Shown here: positions 8,338 through 17,740 of the stretch, piece by piece
Numbering within the stretch: position 1 is the stretch's first letter
How the letters are laid out: each line of letters starts with the position of its first letter
Notes under the pieces: model-generated
Databases searched by the model: none
Told to the model about the DNA's origin: nothing
The model's input: the letters and a program-made list of their open reading frames with translations, nothing else
NCBI GenBank assembly: GCA_049366715.1
Contig: JBMNCQ010000055.1
Coordinates: 62,001 to 126,000 of the forward strand
DNA length: 64,000 nt
Origin: JBMNCQ01 sp049366715
Lineage (GTDB): Bacteria; Bacillota; Peptococcia; Peptococcales; BICA1-8
Direction: 5' to 3'
Made by a program: the position numbers and the translations under genes

Positions 8338-9333
8338 TTAGGCCTCTTTGATTTGCTTAATAACCCTGGTAATATCCATATTTACAGGGCATTTTGCGAC
8401 ACAGCGGCCGCATCCTGTGCACAGGAGCATTTGGTATCTTTCCGGGAAGTAACGCAGCTTATGCAGAAAACGGTTTCTGACCCGTTCCTTTTTACCTGGT
8501 CTGGGCTGATGGCCTCCGGCCATGACCGTATATTCGTCAAACATACAGCAATCCCAGCAGCGAATTTTCACACCGTCTTCGCCCCTGACCTCATTTGCAA
8601 TATCAAAGCAGTGGCAGGTAGGACAGATATAGGCACAAGCACTGCAGTTCAGACATTTACGGGATATATCGTCCCAAATCGGGTGATCAAACATATTCCG
8701 GAGCTTTTCAGGTACCCCTTCCACATCGGCAGTCAGGGTAAATTCTGCCGTCGGGGGAACAGTAACTTCTTCCTCCGTTAAAAGACCGGCCATCTTTGCC
8801 AGCACCTCCCGGCCTTGTTCAGTAATCCCTGCAAAGCCCAATTTATCTCCTAAATCATAGGCCTGGATATCAGCCCCCAAGCCTTTTTGGGGATCGATTC
8901 CCATAGAGGTGCAGAAGCAGGTTTCCATGGGTTGAACACAACTCAAAGCGATGAAAATGCTTCGATCCCTTTTATCCTTATAGAAAGGGTCAACGTATCC
9001 CTTGGTAAGAAAAACCTGGTCCAGACAGTCGATGCTCTTCATATCACAGGAACGCACCCCAAAAAGCAGCTGCACGCTTTCGGAGGCAGGTATTTCTTCG
9101 ATTTCCAGTGCTTGGTCCTTAGCCTTATATTTATACATTTTCTCCGTTTGCGGAAAGAAAATATCTTTAGGCGGCAGCAGTACATTTTCCTCCAAAGCCA
9201 GTTCCGTATCCTGCCGGTAGGGAGCAAACCTGGTCACTCCTTCAAATTTAGCAGGGACTAGGACCTGATAGTCTTGAGCCAGTAATTCCAGAACCTGGGG
9301 CAAATTAACCTTGGCAATCGTCTTCATCCTCAC
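8338..9333 (-). CDS. flxB: FlxB-like 4Fe-4S dicluster subunit (AsrA-like)
   Basis: 331 residues. The first two thirds resemble anaerobic sulfite reductase subunit A / [NiFe]-hydrogenase beta subunits, with LFGVRSCDMKSIDCLD around residue 90. The C-terminal third holds two ferredoxin-type clusters: CLNCSACAYICP (about 228-239) and CTGCGRCVAKCP (about 306-317). Inferred to relay electrons between FlxA and the Hdr part. It starts 6 bases after the preceding gene. The B/C assignment follows gene order only. Confidence 0.78.
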   Translation of the reverse strand: MRMKTIAKVNLPQVLELLAQDYQVLVPAKFEGVTRFAPYRQDTELALEENVLLPPKDIFFPQTEKMYKYKAKDQALEIEEIPASESVQLLFGVRSCDMKSIDCLDQVFLTKGYVDPFYKDKRDRSIFIALSCVQPMETCFCTSMGIDPQKGLGADIQAYDLGDKLGFAGITEQGREVLAKMAGLLTEEEVTVPPTAEFTLTADVEGVPEKLRNMFDHPIWDDISRKCLNCSACAYICPTCHCFDIANEVRGEDGVKIRCWDCCMFDEYTVMAGGHQPRPGKKERVRNRFLHKLRYFPERYQMLLCTGCGRCVAKCPVNMDITRVIKQIKEA

Positions 9334-9339
9334 ACCTCC

Positions 9340-10239
9340 CTACATAAATTCTTCCGGATCATTTTTATCAAAGTGACCTAAAGGCAGTTTTCCTTCAATA
9401 TCAATACCGGCATCATAATCGCCAAACAGCTCGTTAATGTCTTTAGACAGCTTTTTATTCAAAAGCATGATGGGAATATCCATAGGACAGACCCGTTCAC
9501 ATTCCCCGCATTCAATACACCTGCCGGCAACATGCATGGCCCTGGTTAAAGCAAAAAATTGATTTTCCGAAGCATTATTCGCTTTACCGATCCAGCCTAC
9601 TCTGGTCTGGTCAAAAATACATTCCCGGCAGCTGCAGGCCGGACAAACATTACGGCAGGCATAACAGCGCAGACATCTTTCATACTGCTTAGTCCAAAAT
9701 TCATATTTTTCATCCGGTAACATCGCTTCGATTGCTTTAACATCGCGATAATCATCGGCCTCTTTCGTAGCCGCCACTTCACTGAGGGCATTTTCATCCC
9801 CGATCAAATAATCATAAACCAGGGGGTTGGGGTATTTGCATTCCAGACACTTGGAGGCCTTGGGTATCTCGCCGCCGGTTCCCAGTTCTTTCGCTTTATC
9901 CTGATCTTTAAGACCCGGGCAGGGAACACCGACCAAAACTACCTTGTCCCGTTGAATCTGGTTATCCTGGAGCAGTCTGTTAAAGGCGCGGGAATCACAG
10001 CCTTTGACGAAAACTGCCGCCTTACCTTCATGAAGCTTATAATCCAGTAAATATTTGCTTAAATTGTTATGACAAAATTCATCCCAGACTAAACGTCCTG
10101 TATCTTCAGGTTTATCAATAAATGCCGGAGGAGACAGGTACCAGAGGGTACCCTTTTCCCAGCCGATCACGACATCGGCTTCGCCCTTTTCCAAAATTTC
10201 CCGGGCAATTTCCTGCATCTTCTTGGTTAACTCGTTCAT
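9340..10239 (-). CDS. flxC: FlxC-like 4Fe-4S dicluster subunit
   Basis: 299 residues with several cysteine clusters: CLECKYPNP (about 135), CLRCYACRNVCPACSC (about 189-204) and CIECGECERVCP (about 240-251). The N-terminal part (VVIGWEKGTL) is of the coenzyme F420 hydrogenase beta / sulfite reductase A type. It overlaps the flxD stop by 4 bases, so translational coupling is likely. Inferred electron-relay subunit of the bifurcating complex. Confidence 0.75.
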   Translation of the reverse strand: MNELTKKMQEIAREILEKGEADVVIGWEKGTLWYLSPPAFIDKPEDTGRLVWDEFCHNNLSKYLLDYKLHEGKAAVFVKGCDSRAFNRLLQDNQIQRDKVVLVGVPCPGLKDQDKAKELGTGGEIPKASKCLECKYPNPLVYDYLIGDENALSEVAATKEADDYRDVKAIEAMLPDEKYEFWTKQYERCLRCYACRNVCPACSCRECIFDQTRVGWIGKANNASENQFFALTRAMHVAGRCIECGECERVCPMDIPIMLLNKKLSKDINELFGDYDAGIDIEGKLPLGHFDKNDPEEFM

Positions 10240-10673
10240 TGGGCATCCCTCAACTTCCTGTTCGGACCCATCGCCCTAATTTCTTCCGTTAATTCAGTAA
10301 CAACCTGCTGAAACTTCGGCCCCTCGGAGCCGGAAATCCACCTGGCTTGGAAACGTTCAGGATCGATTCCGACGTACTGTAAAAGACGCTGCATCAGCAA
10401 ATAACGCCTGCGGGTAAAATAATTCCCCGTAACATAATGACAATCGCCGGGATGGCACCCGGCTACCAAAACGCCGTCAACACCTCTTTGAAAGGCCCTG
10501 ATCACAAATTGGGGATTAACCCGTCCGGAACAGGGCACCCGGAGAATTCTCGTGTTCGGTGGGTACTGCAGGCGGCTAAGGCCCGCCAGATCTGCACCGG
10601 CGTAAGTACACCAGTTACAGGCAAAAACCAGTATCTTCGGTTCCCAGTTTTGTGGTATCTCCTTTACAGACAC
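10236..10673 (-). CDS. flxD: FlxD / MvhD-like [2Fe-2S] linker subunit
   Basis: 145 residues, matching the MvhD family. ILVFACNWCTYAGADLAG (14-31), RVPCSGRVNP (about 45-54) and LVAGCHPGDCHY (about 70-81) supply the cluster cysteines. In methanogens MvhD connects hydrogenase to HdrA; in flx-hdr operons the homolog links the NADH module to HdrA. Its start overlaps the end of hdrA by 10 bases. Confidence 0.9.
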   Translation of the reverse strand: MSVKEIPQNWEPKILVFACNWCTYAGADLAGLSRLQYPPNTRILRVPCSGRVNPQFVIRAFQRGVDGVLVAGCHPGDCHYVTGNYFTRRRYLLMQRLLQYVGIDPERFQARWISGSEGPKFQQVVTELTEEIRAMGPNRKLRDAQ

Positions 10674-12646
10674 AGTGCATCCACCTCCGCTAAGATTTGT
10701 TCATTCGTAAAGTGCTTCAAGTTCAAGGCTGCCGAACGGCAGGCAACGGTACAAGCACCACAGCCCTGACAAAGACCGCTGTTTACTGTGGCAACCTTTC
10801 TGGAGACTGTTTTGCCGTGCACCCTTTCTTGAATGGTTTTCATTTCAATAGCCGTGTAAGGACAAACTGTGACACACATCCCGCAGCCGGCACAGATCCC
10901 TTCATTAACTTCCGAGACAATAGGTTCGGTGGGCATCTCTTCTTTAGATAAAAGACCGCACGCCTTAACTGCGGCAGCACTGGCCTGAGCAACGGACTCA
11001 GGAATATCTTTCGGGCCCTGGCAGGCACCGGCCAGAAATACGCCTGCCGTATGAGTTTCAACAGGAGCCAGTTTAGGATGGGCCTCGGTATAGAAATGGT
11101 TTTGGTCATAAGAGAAACCAATCATCTGGGCCAGTTTAGCGGCATCGGCCTTAGGTACCATAGCGGTAGCCAGCACAACCATATCTGCTTCAACTTCCAC
11201 CGGTCTCCCCAGTAAAGTATCTTCACCCCTGACCATCAGCTTGTCGCCTTTTTCATAGATCTTCGATACCCTGCCCCTGATGTATTTCGCTCCGTACTGA
11301 TCAGTTGTCCTGGTATAAAATTCATCATAACCTTTACCGGGAGTACGGACATCCATATAGAAAACATACACTTCAGAATCTTTGATTTTCTCCCTGACTA
11401 AAGTTGCATGCTTGGCAGTATACATGCAGCAGGTTTTAGAACAATAAGCCTTGCCTTTGGCTTCATCCCGGGAGCCCACACACTTAATAAAGACCACATT
11501 CTTAGGGATTTTCCCGTCGGATGGTCTTTTAATCTTACCCATGGTTGGGCCGGAGGCATTGACTAAACGTTCGAAATGCAATCCGGTAATCACATCTTTA
11601 TACTTACCATAGCCGTATTCGCCATAGACACTTTCATCAAACATATCAAAACCTGTCGCTACAACTATTGCGCCATACCGCTGTGTAACCAGTTCATCTT
11701 CCTGAGTGAAATCAACGGCATTGGTCGGACAGACTTTTTCACAAACACCACATTTCCCGGTTTTAAAGTAGCGGCAGTTTTCCCTGTCAATTACCGGTTT
11801 ATTGGGAATGGCCTGCGGAAAAGGCGTATAAATTGCTTTCCTGTCCATCATTTCCATCTCAAATTCACTTTTAACCTTGGTGGGGCACTTCTGGTAACAG
11901 GTGCCGCAGCCGGTACAAGCTTTGATATCCACCGAACGGGCTTTCTGGCGGATCGTCACATCAAAATTACCTACATAACCCTCTACCTTTTCTACTTCCG
12001 AATAAGTGATCAGATTCACGTTGGGATGATTAGCCACTTCAACCATTTTCGGGGTCAGAATACAGGCAGAGCAGTCTAAAGTGGGGAAAGTTTTATCGAT
12101 CTGCGCCATCCGTCCGCCGATAGAAGGCTCTTTTTCAACCACATCCACAATGTGTCCTGCATTCGCGATGTCTAAAGCGGCCTGAATCCCCGCAATACCC
12201 CCGCCGATGACTAAAGCCCGTTTGGTTATGGGGATCGTCGATCTTTGCAGAGGTTCGTTGTGGAGAACCTTGGCCACTGCCATTCTTACTAACTCCGTAG
12301 CCTTAAAGGTTGCCTTTTCTTTATTATCCGGATGCACCCAGGAACAGTGTTCCCGGATATTGGCCATTTCCAAAAGATACGGATTTAAGCCCCCGCTTTC
12401 AATACACCTGCGGAAAGTAGGTTCATGCATCCGCGGTGAACAGGACGCAACGACAACCCGGTCCAATTTATGATCTTTAATGGCTTTTTTGATCAACTCT
12501 TGTCCAGGCTCGGCACACATATACTTATAATCGGTGCTGAAAGCAACACCCGGAAAGCTTTGCGCATTTTCCGCAACTTTTGCACAATCAACACTAGCCG
12601 CAATATTAGAACCACAATGACAAATAAATACCCCTACACGCTTCAT
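10664..12646 (-). CDS. hdrA: HdrA-like FAD/iron-sulfur bifurcating subunit
   Basis: 660 residues. N-terminal Cys motif FICHCGSNIA (8-17), FAD-binding GGGIAGIQAALDIA (about 148-161) and GGRMAQIDKTFP. Ferredoxin clusters: CTGCGTCYQKCP (about 240), CGVCEKVCP (about 300), CAGCGMCVTVCP (about 590) and CQGCGACTVACR (about 635). This is the subunit whose flavin splits electron pairs in heterodisulfide-reductase complexes. It lies between hdrB (4-base overlap) and flxD (10-base overlap). Length and domain order are normal for the bacterial family. Confidence 0.93.
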   Translation of the reverse strand: MKRVGVFICHCGSNIAASVDCAKVAENAQSFPGVAFSTDYKYMCAEPGQELIKKAIKDHKLDRVVVASCSPRMHEPTFRRCIESGGLNPYLLEMANIREHCSWVHPDNKEKATFKATELVRMAVAKVLHNEPLQRSTIPITKRALVIGGGIAGIQAALDIANAGHIVDVVEKEPSIGGRMAQIDKTFPTLDCSACILTPKMVEVANHPNVNLITYSEVEKVEGYVGNFDVTIRQKARSVDIKACTGCGTCYQKCPTKVKSEFEMEMMDRKAIYTPFPQAIPNKPVIDRENCRYFKTGKCGVCEKVCPTNAVDFTQEDELVTQRYGAIVVATGFDMFDESVYGEYGYGKYKDVITGLHFERLVNASGPTMGKIKRPSDGKIPKNVVFIKCVGSRDEAKGKAYCSKTCCMYTAKHATLVREKIKDSEVYVFYMDVRTPGKGYDEFYTRTTDQYGAKYIRGRVSKIYEKGDKLMVRGEDTLLGRPVEVEADMVVLATAMVPKADAAKLAQMIGFSYDQNHFYTEAHPKLAPVETHTAGVFLAGACQGPKDIPESVAQASAAAVKACGLLSKEEMPTEPIVSEVNEGICAGCGMCVTVCPYTAIEMKTIQERVHGKTVSRKVATVNSGLCQGCGACTVACRSAALNLKHFTNEQILAEVDALCL

Positions 12647-13530
12647 GCAGTATCCCTCCTGCCTTCAGCCTCACTTAGCTTTTTCGCCAAACTCATCGCC
12701 TCAACAAAATGCTTGTTCAGACCTAACTCATTGAAATCTAAACCTAACGCTATACCCATTAATTCCGTAAAATAGAATACCGGTAATTTATACTCCTGAC
12801 CAAATTTTCCGGCTATCTGTGTCTGACGCATATCAAGATTATTCATACATAAAGGGCAAGCAGTGGCAATACAATCGGCCCCGGACTCTTTGGCAGCAGT
12901 CAGTATTTTCTCGATCATGGGAAAACCGACACCCGGCTTTGTCATGGCATGACCCGCACCGCAGCACTCCGTTTTAAAAGACCATTCCACGGGGGTTCCC
13001 CCCAGTGCTTCAACCAGCTTATCCATACTTTGCGGGTCTTCCGGGTCGTCAAACCCTAGTTTGGGCGGGCGGACCAGCAAACAGCCGTAATAGCTGGCAA
13101 CCTTCAAACCGGTTAAAGGTTTATTGATCAGAGTCTTGACCGCTTCCAGACCAAAATCGTTGACAAAAACATCTAATAAGGCACGGGCTTTGGCTTTCCC
13201 CGTATAATCCCGTTCAATAACTTCGCTGATGGTTTTCTGCATTTCCGGTGATTCGTTTACTTCTATTTCAGTCGCTTTACACCTGGCATAACAGGCAGCA
13301 CAAGGAATCGCAACATCCAGGCCTTCTGCTTCGGCTATGGCAAGATTGCGGGCAGGCAGGGCTAAAGCCAGGAGATGATCCGTTAAATGAGCACTGGAAG
13401 ACCCGCAGCAGCTCCAATCCGGGATTTCCCATAATTCCATCCCCAGAGCTTTCGCAACCTTTTTCGTAGACATATCATATTCAATTCCTGTTGAGCTTAA
13501 AGAACACCCTGGGAAATATGCATACTTCAT
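12643..13530 (-). CDS. hdrB: HdrB-like CCG-domain subunit
   Basis: 295 residues with two CCG domains. The second CCG cysteine motifs are SCCGSSSAHL (about 40-49) and ECCGAGHAM (about 189-197), with upstream single Cys in FPGCSLSS and YYGCLLVRP. In methanogens these bind the noncubane [4Fe-4S] clusters that reduce the disulfide; here the acceptor is unknown because no dsrC or CoM/CoB pathway is visible. 4-base overlaps on both sides. Confidence 0.92.
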   Translation of the reverse strand: MKYAYFPGCSLSSTGIEYDMSTKKVAKALGMELWEIPDWSCCGSSSAHLTDHLLALALPARNLAIAEAEGLDVAIPCAACYARCKATEIEVNESPEMQKTISEVIERDYTGKAKARALLDVFVNDFGLEAVKTLINKPLTGLKVASYYGCLLVRPPKLGFDDPEDPQSMDKLVEALGGTPVEWSFKTECCGAGHAMTKPGVGFPMIEKILTAAKESGADCIATACPLCMNNLDMRQTQIAGKFGQEYKLPVFYFTELMGIALGLDFNELGLNKHFVEAMSLAKKLSEAEGRRDTA

Positions 13531-14096
13531 ACTTTACCACCCCGCTTTCGCACATTGGCAAATATTCTCTTCACTTCTCCATTATCTTTGATCGTATGCG
13601 GCAAAAGCGATAATTTGCCTTTTAACAGCATACCGGGACCAAACTGAGCATCTTTCAGCGGCTGCAGGCTGAAAATATTCAGCCCTAATATTAATCCCAA
13701 TTCATGGACACGGCCATAACTTTCCACAGATTTCAAAAATAAATTGTGGAAAATATCCATGTTTTTTTCCGTGATAAAGCCCCGCTTCTTGGCAATTATT
13801 CTTAAAGTTTCCATCATTCCGGCTATATCCACTTCTCGGGGACAGCGGGTCGAGCAGGTATCACAACTAGCACATAACCAGATCGTCTGAGATTTTAGAG
13901 CTTCATCCATTAAACCCAACTGAACTAAACGCATGATTTCTCGGGGAGTTCTATCCATTGCAAAAGCCACCGGACATCCTGCCGAACATTTTCCGCACTG
14001 ATAGCATTTGGAAGCTCGAACTCCGCTTTTCTCTGTAACCTCGGCCAAAGTTTCTTGCCCTTTAGCCCGGACAGCAGTCAGCTCAATCCTTTCCAT
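13527..14096 (-). CDS. hdrC: HdrC-like 4Fe-4S subunit
   Basis: 189 residues. Two ferredoxin motifs: CYQCGKCSAGCPVAFAM (about 32-48) and CASCDTCSTRCPREVDI (about 75-91). It is the first gene of the operon; ATG at 14096 is preceded by AAGGAGGAAAA. The 228 bases upstream (14097-14324) contain TATAAT-like sequence at about 14274-14279 on the minus strand and no convincing gene. Operon order hdrC-hdrB-hdrA-flxD-flxC-flxB-flxA is the exact reverse of the flxABCD-hdrABC layout known from Desulfovibrio. Confidence 0.9.
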   Translation of the reverse strand: MERIELTAVRAKGQETLAEVTEKSGVRASKCYQCGKCSAGCPVAFAMDRTPREIMRLVQLGLMDEALKSQTIWLCASCDTCSTRCPREVDIAGMMETLRIIAKKRGFITEKNMDIFHNLFLKSVESYGRVHELGLILGLNIFSLQPLKDAQFGPGMLLKGKLSLLPHTIKDNGEVKRIFANVRKRGGKV

Positions 14097-14309
14097 ATTT
14101 TTCCTCCTTCCGCTTTAAACAGAATTGCGACTCGTTTGGACAGAATCCAAAGGTCATAGTACGCAAATTCACAAATTCACTTGCTTTGTTCATAAACTTT
14201 TTACTTCTAGATAGATAAATAAAAATCCTTCTCTGAATATTTTTACAATTCACAGCATTTATAATACAGCTAATATTATATCTTAAATCCAGGCTGGTTA
14301 CTAATGTAA

Positions 14310-14336
14310 AAACTGGTCCTATTATCAAACCAGTTT
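14310..14336 (-). terminator. Terminator overlapping the PilZ gene end
   Basis: AAACTGGT pairs with ACCAGTTT around an 11-base loop, followed on the minus strand by TTTACATT. It contains the PilZ stop codon. Confidence 0.6.
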
Positions 14337-14960
14337 ATTTTTTATTTTCTTTTTTCTTTCTTCCAACTGCCTCATAAAGATAGATTTCCGGATTTTCTCT
14401 TTCTGATTTTCTTTTAAGATTAATATACACCCATAGTTAAAGCCATCATCCGTTTTTTCTTTTCTGACAATCCGGGCCAGAGCCTGAATGCATTCATTGC
14501 TGATATTTAAATCAAGGTACAAGCTCACATTCTGCGGTATATCAAGGCGACAGAAAAGTAAAATCCCGCTGGCACTTATATTTATTATTTTCATGAGCAG
14601 TTCTTTACTCAGCTGGATTATATCCCCGCAGGGTTTGCCTAACTTCCGGACGGAAATGGATTGGTTCAGCTCTATTCTGGCTTCCTTTCTTCTTTGCTTA
14701 ACGGTTACTAAAGAAAGGTCCCTGATCATTATTTTCTTGGCGAATATTTCCTCAACCCGCCCTAAGTATTTTAACTTACCCTTTGTCTCAGCAAAAATAT
14801 GTACGCTTATTAAACGATTTACCGCCAGATCAACGATATTATCACACCGTATTTCCATGAAATCTTCTTCCATTCTAATAACGATCCCCTTAATTTCTCT
14901 ATCCGCCTCAATTACCTGTATTCTGCATTTTTCAAAAATATGCCTCACCCCTTTACCCAA
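14325..14960 (-). CDS. PilZ-domain c-di-GMP receptor
   Basis: 211 residues. An N-terminal YcgR-like region (about 1-95) is followed by a PilZ domain with RKEAR (RxxxR) near residue 94 and NISASG (N/DxSxxG) near residue 131, the two c-di-GMP-binding motifs. Inferred to change flagellar or surface behaviour when c-di-GMP rises. Start TTG at 14960 is uncertain; GTG at 14948 is the alternative. Possible ligand source: the GGDEF/HD-GYP protein at 2616. Confidence 0.82.
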   Translation of the reverse strand: MGKGVRHIFEKCRIQVIEADREIKGIVIRMEEDFMEIRCDNIVDLAVNRLISVHIFAETKGKLKYLGRVEEIFAKKIMIRDLSLVTVKQRRKEARIELNQSISVRKLGKPCGDIIQLSKELLMKIINISASGILLFCRLDIPQNVSLYLDLNISNECIQALARIVRKEKTDDGFNYGCILILKENQKEKIRKSIFMRQLEERKKKIKNKLV

Positions 14961-15066
14961 CCTTATATTATATACTTAATTAATTAAGGTTAAGGGCATA
15001 TTTTTATATGATTAAGATTTGTAAAATATTTTAATTACCAGCCTCTTAAATATCGCTTAAAAAATC

Positions 15067-15096
15067 TTAACACTTTACTCATCTTTGCAATATAAT
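15067..15096 (+). promoter_or_regulatory. Sigma-A-type promoter
   Basis: TTAACA (15067-15072) and TATAAT (15091-15096) with an 18-base spacer, 20 bases before the AGGAGG of the next gene. Confidence 0.65.
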
Positions 15097-15127
15097 ATAG
15101 CAGATTTTTGAGAGGAGGTTGAAAAAA

Positions 15128-15601
15128 TTGCTCTTAGGAGTAGAGATCTATGCCCGCTCTTTTCTTAGTGTTTCCCTGGATTCCTTCCTGAAAACTAAGC
15201 TTTTGGCGGATAACGTTGAAGTAGCAGACTTTACGGGCTATGACTTTTTTGAATTGAATTCCGTGATTTTTCAAGACAGGCGGGTATCTTCTTCCGGCAG
15301 GAAAGCAAACCATAAATTGACTGATCTCCGGGAAGGCTTGGGAACATTAAGCATTCCTCCGGCGAAACTAACTGTCGTCAAAGATGAATATACAAAAGCA
15401 GAAATCGTCCTGATCACAAACCTGTTTAAAACCCGGGAACTTTTCCAGGAAATACTTGGCATTAAAATATTCACAAAAACAAATAGCTCCCCTGAGATAC
15501 CTTTAAATACTCCGGCCCTTGCTATCCGGTTTCTTAATGACCAAGTAGCCAAAATCGACATAACCGAATACGTACGGGAACTGGGAAAAAAAGCAGGTTG
15601 A
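15128..15601 (+). CDS. Hypothetical protein, about 157 residues
   Basis: No family recognised. The product is soluble and mixed charge, with no signal peptide or cysteine motif. TTG at 15128 is chosen over TTG at 15119 because AGGAGG directly abuts the earlier codon and lies 9 bases before the later one. It is divergent from the PilZ gene and followed by a strong terminator, so it is a single-gene unit. Confidence 0.6.
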   Translation: MLLGVEIYARSFLSVSLDSFLKTKLLADNVEVADFTGYDFFELNSVIFQDRRVSSSGRKANHKLTDLREGLGTLSIPPAKLTVVKDEYTKAEIVLITNLFKTRELFQEILGIKIFTKTNSSPEIPLNTPALAIRFLNDQVAKIDITEYVRELGKKAG

Positions 15602-15729
15602 AGTAAGCTGTCGGGCAAATCTTATCGGTCAGATAGAGGTAGAGGTGAAGGTAGTAAGTGAAAGAGTGGGCGATAAGGGGATAATCAGCTAAACTTATTG
15701 ATTACTATGAAAATTTGTCTTTTTTATTA

Positions 15730-15764
15730 TTAAAAGGGCTGAAAATTGCTATCAGCCCTTTTAA
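15730..15764 (+). terminator. Rho-independent terminator
   Basis: Perfect 13-bp inverted repeat TTAAAAGGGCTGA / TCAGCCCTTTTAA with a 9-base loop, T-rich on both sides. 15602-15926 otherwise holds only purine-rich low-complexity sequence and a partial copy of the 8256-8326 repeat. Confidence 0.8.
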
Positions 15765-15926
15765 TATTTGTCACCTTCTATTTTTCCGGATCACTAAATA
15801 TATATAATTAAAAACCGGCGGTAAGCTAACAGGATGATCAGACCAACCGACCAGTAACTAATCTATCTCTACCTGACCCCCAAATTTCCTCATAGCTTGC
15901 CTTTGTCTTTTTCTGAGGGAGTAATT

Positions 15927-16853
15927 ATGCTTAATGGTGTTTTGTTTTTAATCGGATTGCTCGTATTTCTAATCGGATTATATATTTTAAAGGCCGGCCT
16001 TGATTCCGCCGGCAGCCGGAATATAAAAAGAATCATCTGTCATTTCACCGGTACAGCCTTTAAAGGCTGTATGACAGGTACAATATTAACTATGCTTTTG
16101 CAGTCTTCCAGTGCAGTTACGGTTATTACCATCGGACTGGTAGATACCGGGTTAATGTCTTTTCACCAGGCAGTAGGAATAATATTAGGAACTAATATCG
16201 GAACAACCCTAACCGGACAGATCATGGCTTTCAATTTAGAAAAAATGGGTTTTCCCCTGTTATTTATCAGCCTGTTCTTCTTAGCATTCCCGCAGAGATG
16301 GCGGACCTTCGGCCTCATTATCAACGGTCTGGCTTTCATATTTATCGGTATGAATTATATGAGTACAGCTTTTCTTTTTATCCAAAAAAATCCTTTATTC
16401 TATCAGCTGCTCCTCCTCACAAATAACAACCGTCTCATTGCCGTAATAGCCGGCATTGTTTTTACTGCCCTCATCCAATCCAGCAGTGCCATGACAGGTA
16501 TTGTCCTGGTACTGGCTAAAAATGGTCAGTTAAATCTCGTGACGGCAACAGCCGTTATTTTAGGCAGTAATGTCGGTACCTGTTTCACGGCAATCTTAGC
16601 CAGTATCCATTCTACCACAGGAGGAAAGAAAGTCGCCGCTTCCCATGTCGTCTTAAATATTTTAGGTGTCCTGATCTTCTATCCTTTTTTAACGGAATTC
16701 ACTACACTCATGTCTTTTACAAGTTCAAATTTACCCCGGCAGATTGCCCATACCCATACGGTTTTTAATATTGTCAGTTCTCTTGTTGTCTTGCCTTTTA
16801 CCGGTCTTTTTGCAAAATTCATTTCATGGTTCATCCCGGGAAAAAATGAGTAA
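15927..16853 (+). CDS. Na/Pi-cotransporter family protein (NptA-like)
   Basis: 308 residues, about eight membrane helices. Duplicated QSSSAVT and QSSSAMT motifs (about residues 52 and 188), each followed by GTNIGTT or GSNVGTC, define the PF02690 phosphate:sodium symporter fold. It lacks the C-terminal PhoU-like domain found in longer members. ATG at 15927 with GAGGGAG upstream is preferred over TTG at 15897. Imports phosphate with Na+ by family knowledge. Confidence 0.88.
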   Translation: MLNGVLFLIGLLVFLIGLYILKAGLDSAGSRNIKRIICHFTGTAFKGCMTGTILTMLLQSSSAVTVITIGLVDTGLMSFHQAVGIILGTNIGTTLTGQIMAFNLEKMGFPLLFISLFFLAFPQRWRTFGLIINGLAFIFIGMNYMSTAFLFIQKNPLFYQLLLLTNNNRLIAVIAGIVFTALIQSSSAMTGIVLVLAKNGQLNLVTATAVILGSNVGTCFTAILASIHSTTGGKKVAASHVVLNILGVLIFYPFLTEFTTLMSFTSSNLPRQIAHTHTVFNIVSSLVVLPFTGLFAKFISWFIPGKNE

Positions 16854-16930
16854 ACTTAGTTTAAAACCCGGAATTTACTAACCGGCCCCGGCAGGTCATA
16901 GCAAAGTAACAGCTGTACTGCATTTCCGTG

Positions 16931-17317
16931 CTATCGTCCCCCGCCGGGAGAGACAGCATGCAGGGCCTTAATTAAAAGCTCCGCGGTGCCTGCATTGGTA
17001 GCCACCGGTATCTTATGCACATCACATAACCTGATTAGTGCCGTAACATCAGGTTCATGGGGCTGTGGAGTTAAAGGATCCCTGAAAAAAATTACTAAGT
17101 CCATTTTCCCGCAGGCAATCTTACTTCCGATCTGCTGGTCTCCTCCCAATGGTCCGGAAAGAAAGCAGTAGATATCCAGTCCGGTCTGAGCACTAAGAAT
17201 ATTACCTGTAGTTCCTGTGGCAAAAAGCTCTTGTTTTTTAAAAAATTCCAAATGTTTCTCAACAAAAGCGAGCAAATCATCTTTCTTTTCATTATGGGCA
17301 ATTAATGCTATTCTCAT
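16931..17317 (-). CDS. mgsA: Methylglyoxal synthase
   Basis: 128 residues, the usual length. MRIALIAHNEKKDDLL at the start, FATGTTG (about 35-41) for phosphate binding, and SGPLGGDQQIGS (about 58-69) with the catalytic Asp. Converts dihydroxyacetone phosphate to methylglyoxal and phosphate, a bypass under phosphate limitation. ATG at 17317 with AGGTGA upstream is chosen over TTG at 17338. It follows the gene at 17349 by 31 bases on the same strand. Confidence 0.95.
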   Translation of the reverse strand: MRIALIAHNEKKDDLLAFVEKHLEFFKKQELFATGTTGNILSAQTGLDIYCFLSGPLGGDQQIGSKIACGKMDLVIFFRDPLTPQPHEPDVTALIRLCDVHKIPVATNAGTAELLIKALHAVSPGGGR

Positions 17318-17348
17318 ACTTATCTTCACCTGCTTCAAATGATCTTGC

Positions 17349-17588
17349 TTAAAATAATCCTTCGATGAGGATTAAACTTCCATAATCCCTGACTAGATCT
17401 TTACCAATAACTTTATCAGCTCCTTGAGGAAGATCCGCATCTTTACAAACCCTTACCGCATCACACACTATTATTTTATTGCTTCCCGGTGCAAGAATGC
17501 GTATTGCCGCATATCCTTCATCTTCTATTATTTTAAAAATCTTACTATTAATTGCATAACCATTACTTGGTGCTTTAATTTTTTCCAC
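17349..17588 (-). CDS. Small hypothetical protein upstream of mgsA
   Basis: 79 residues, start GTG at 17588 with GGAGG 8 bases before. Not recognised. The sequence has a compact alpha/beta look (ILAPGSNKIIVCDAVRVC) and no membrane segment. Probably co-transcribed with mgsA. Confidence 0.55.
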   Translation of the reverse strand: MEKIKAPSNGYAINSKIFKIIEDEGYAAIRILAPGSNKIIVCDAVRVCKDADLPQGADKVIGKDLVRDYGSLILIEGLF

Positions 17589-17740
17589 GGCTCAAACCTC
17601 CACAACCTTTACGATCTATAAAACATAATTATTATTCTTCTCTATATTTCGTTCCTTTCCTGCAAGAATAATTTAAAAAGAATTGCACACAATACTAGAG
17701 AAAGTTAGTCCTATCTTATATTAAATTGAGGAGGTTTTTT

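Noticed and set aside
11576..12079. 167-codon plus-strand frame inside hdrA
   Set aside because: Antisense shadow of a strongly supported gene; no start signal.
14083..14328. 81-codon minus-strand frame before hdrC
   Set aside because: No ribosome site, composition unlike a protein, covers the hdrC promoter region and overlaps the start of hdrC.
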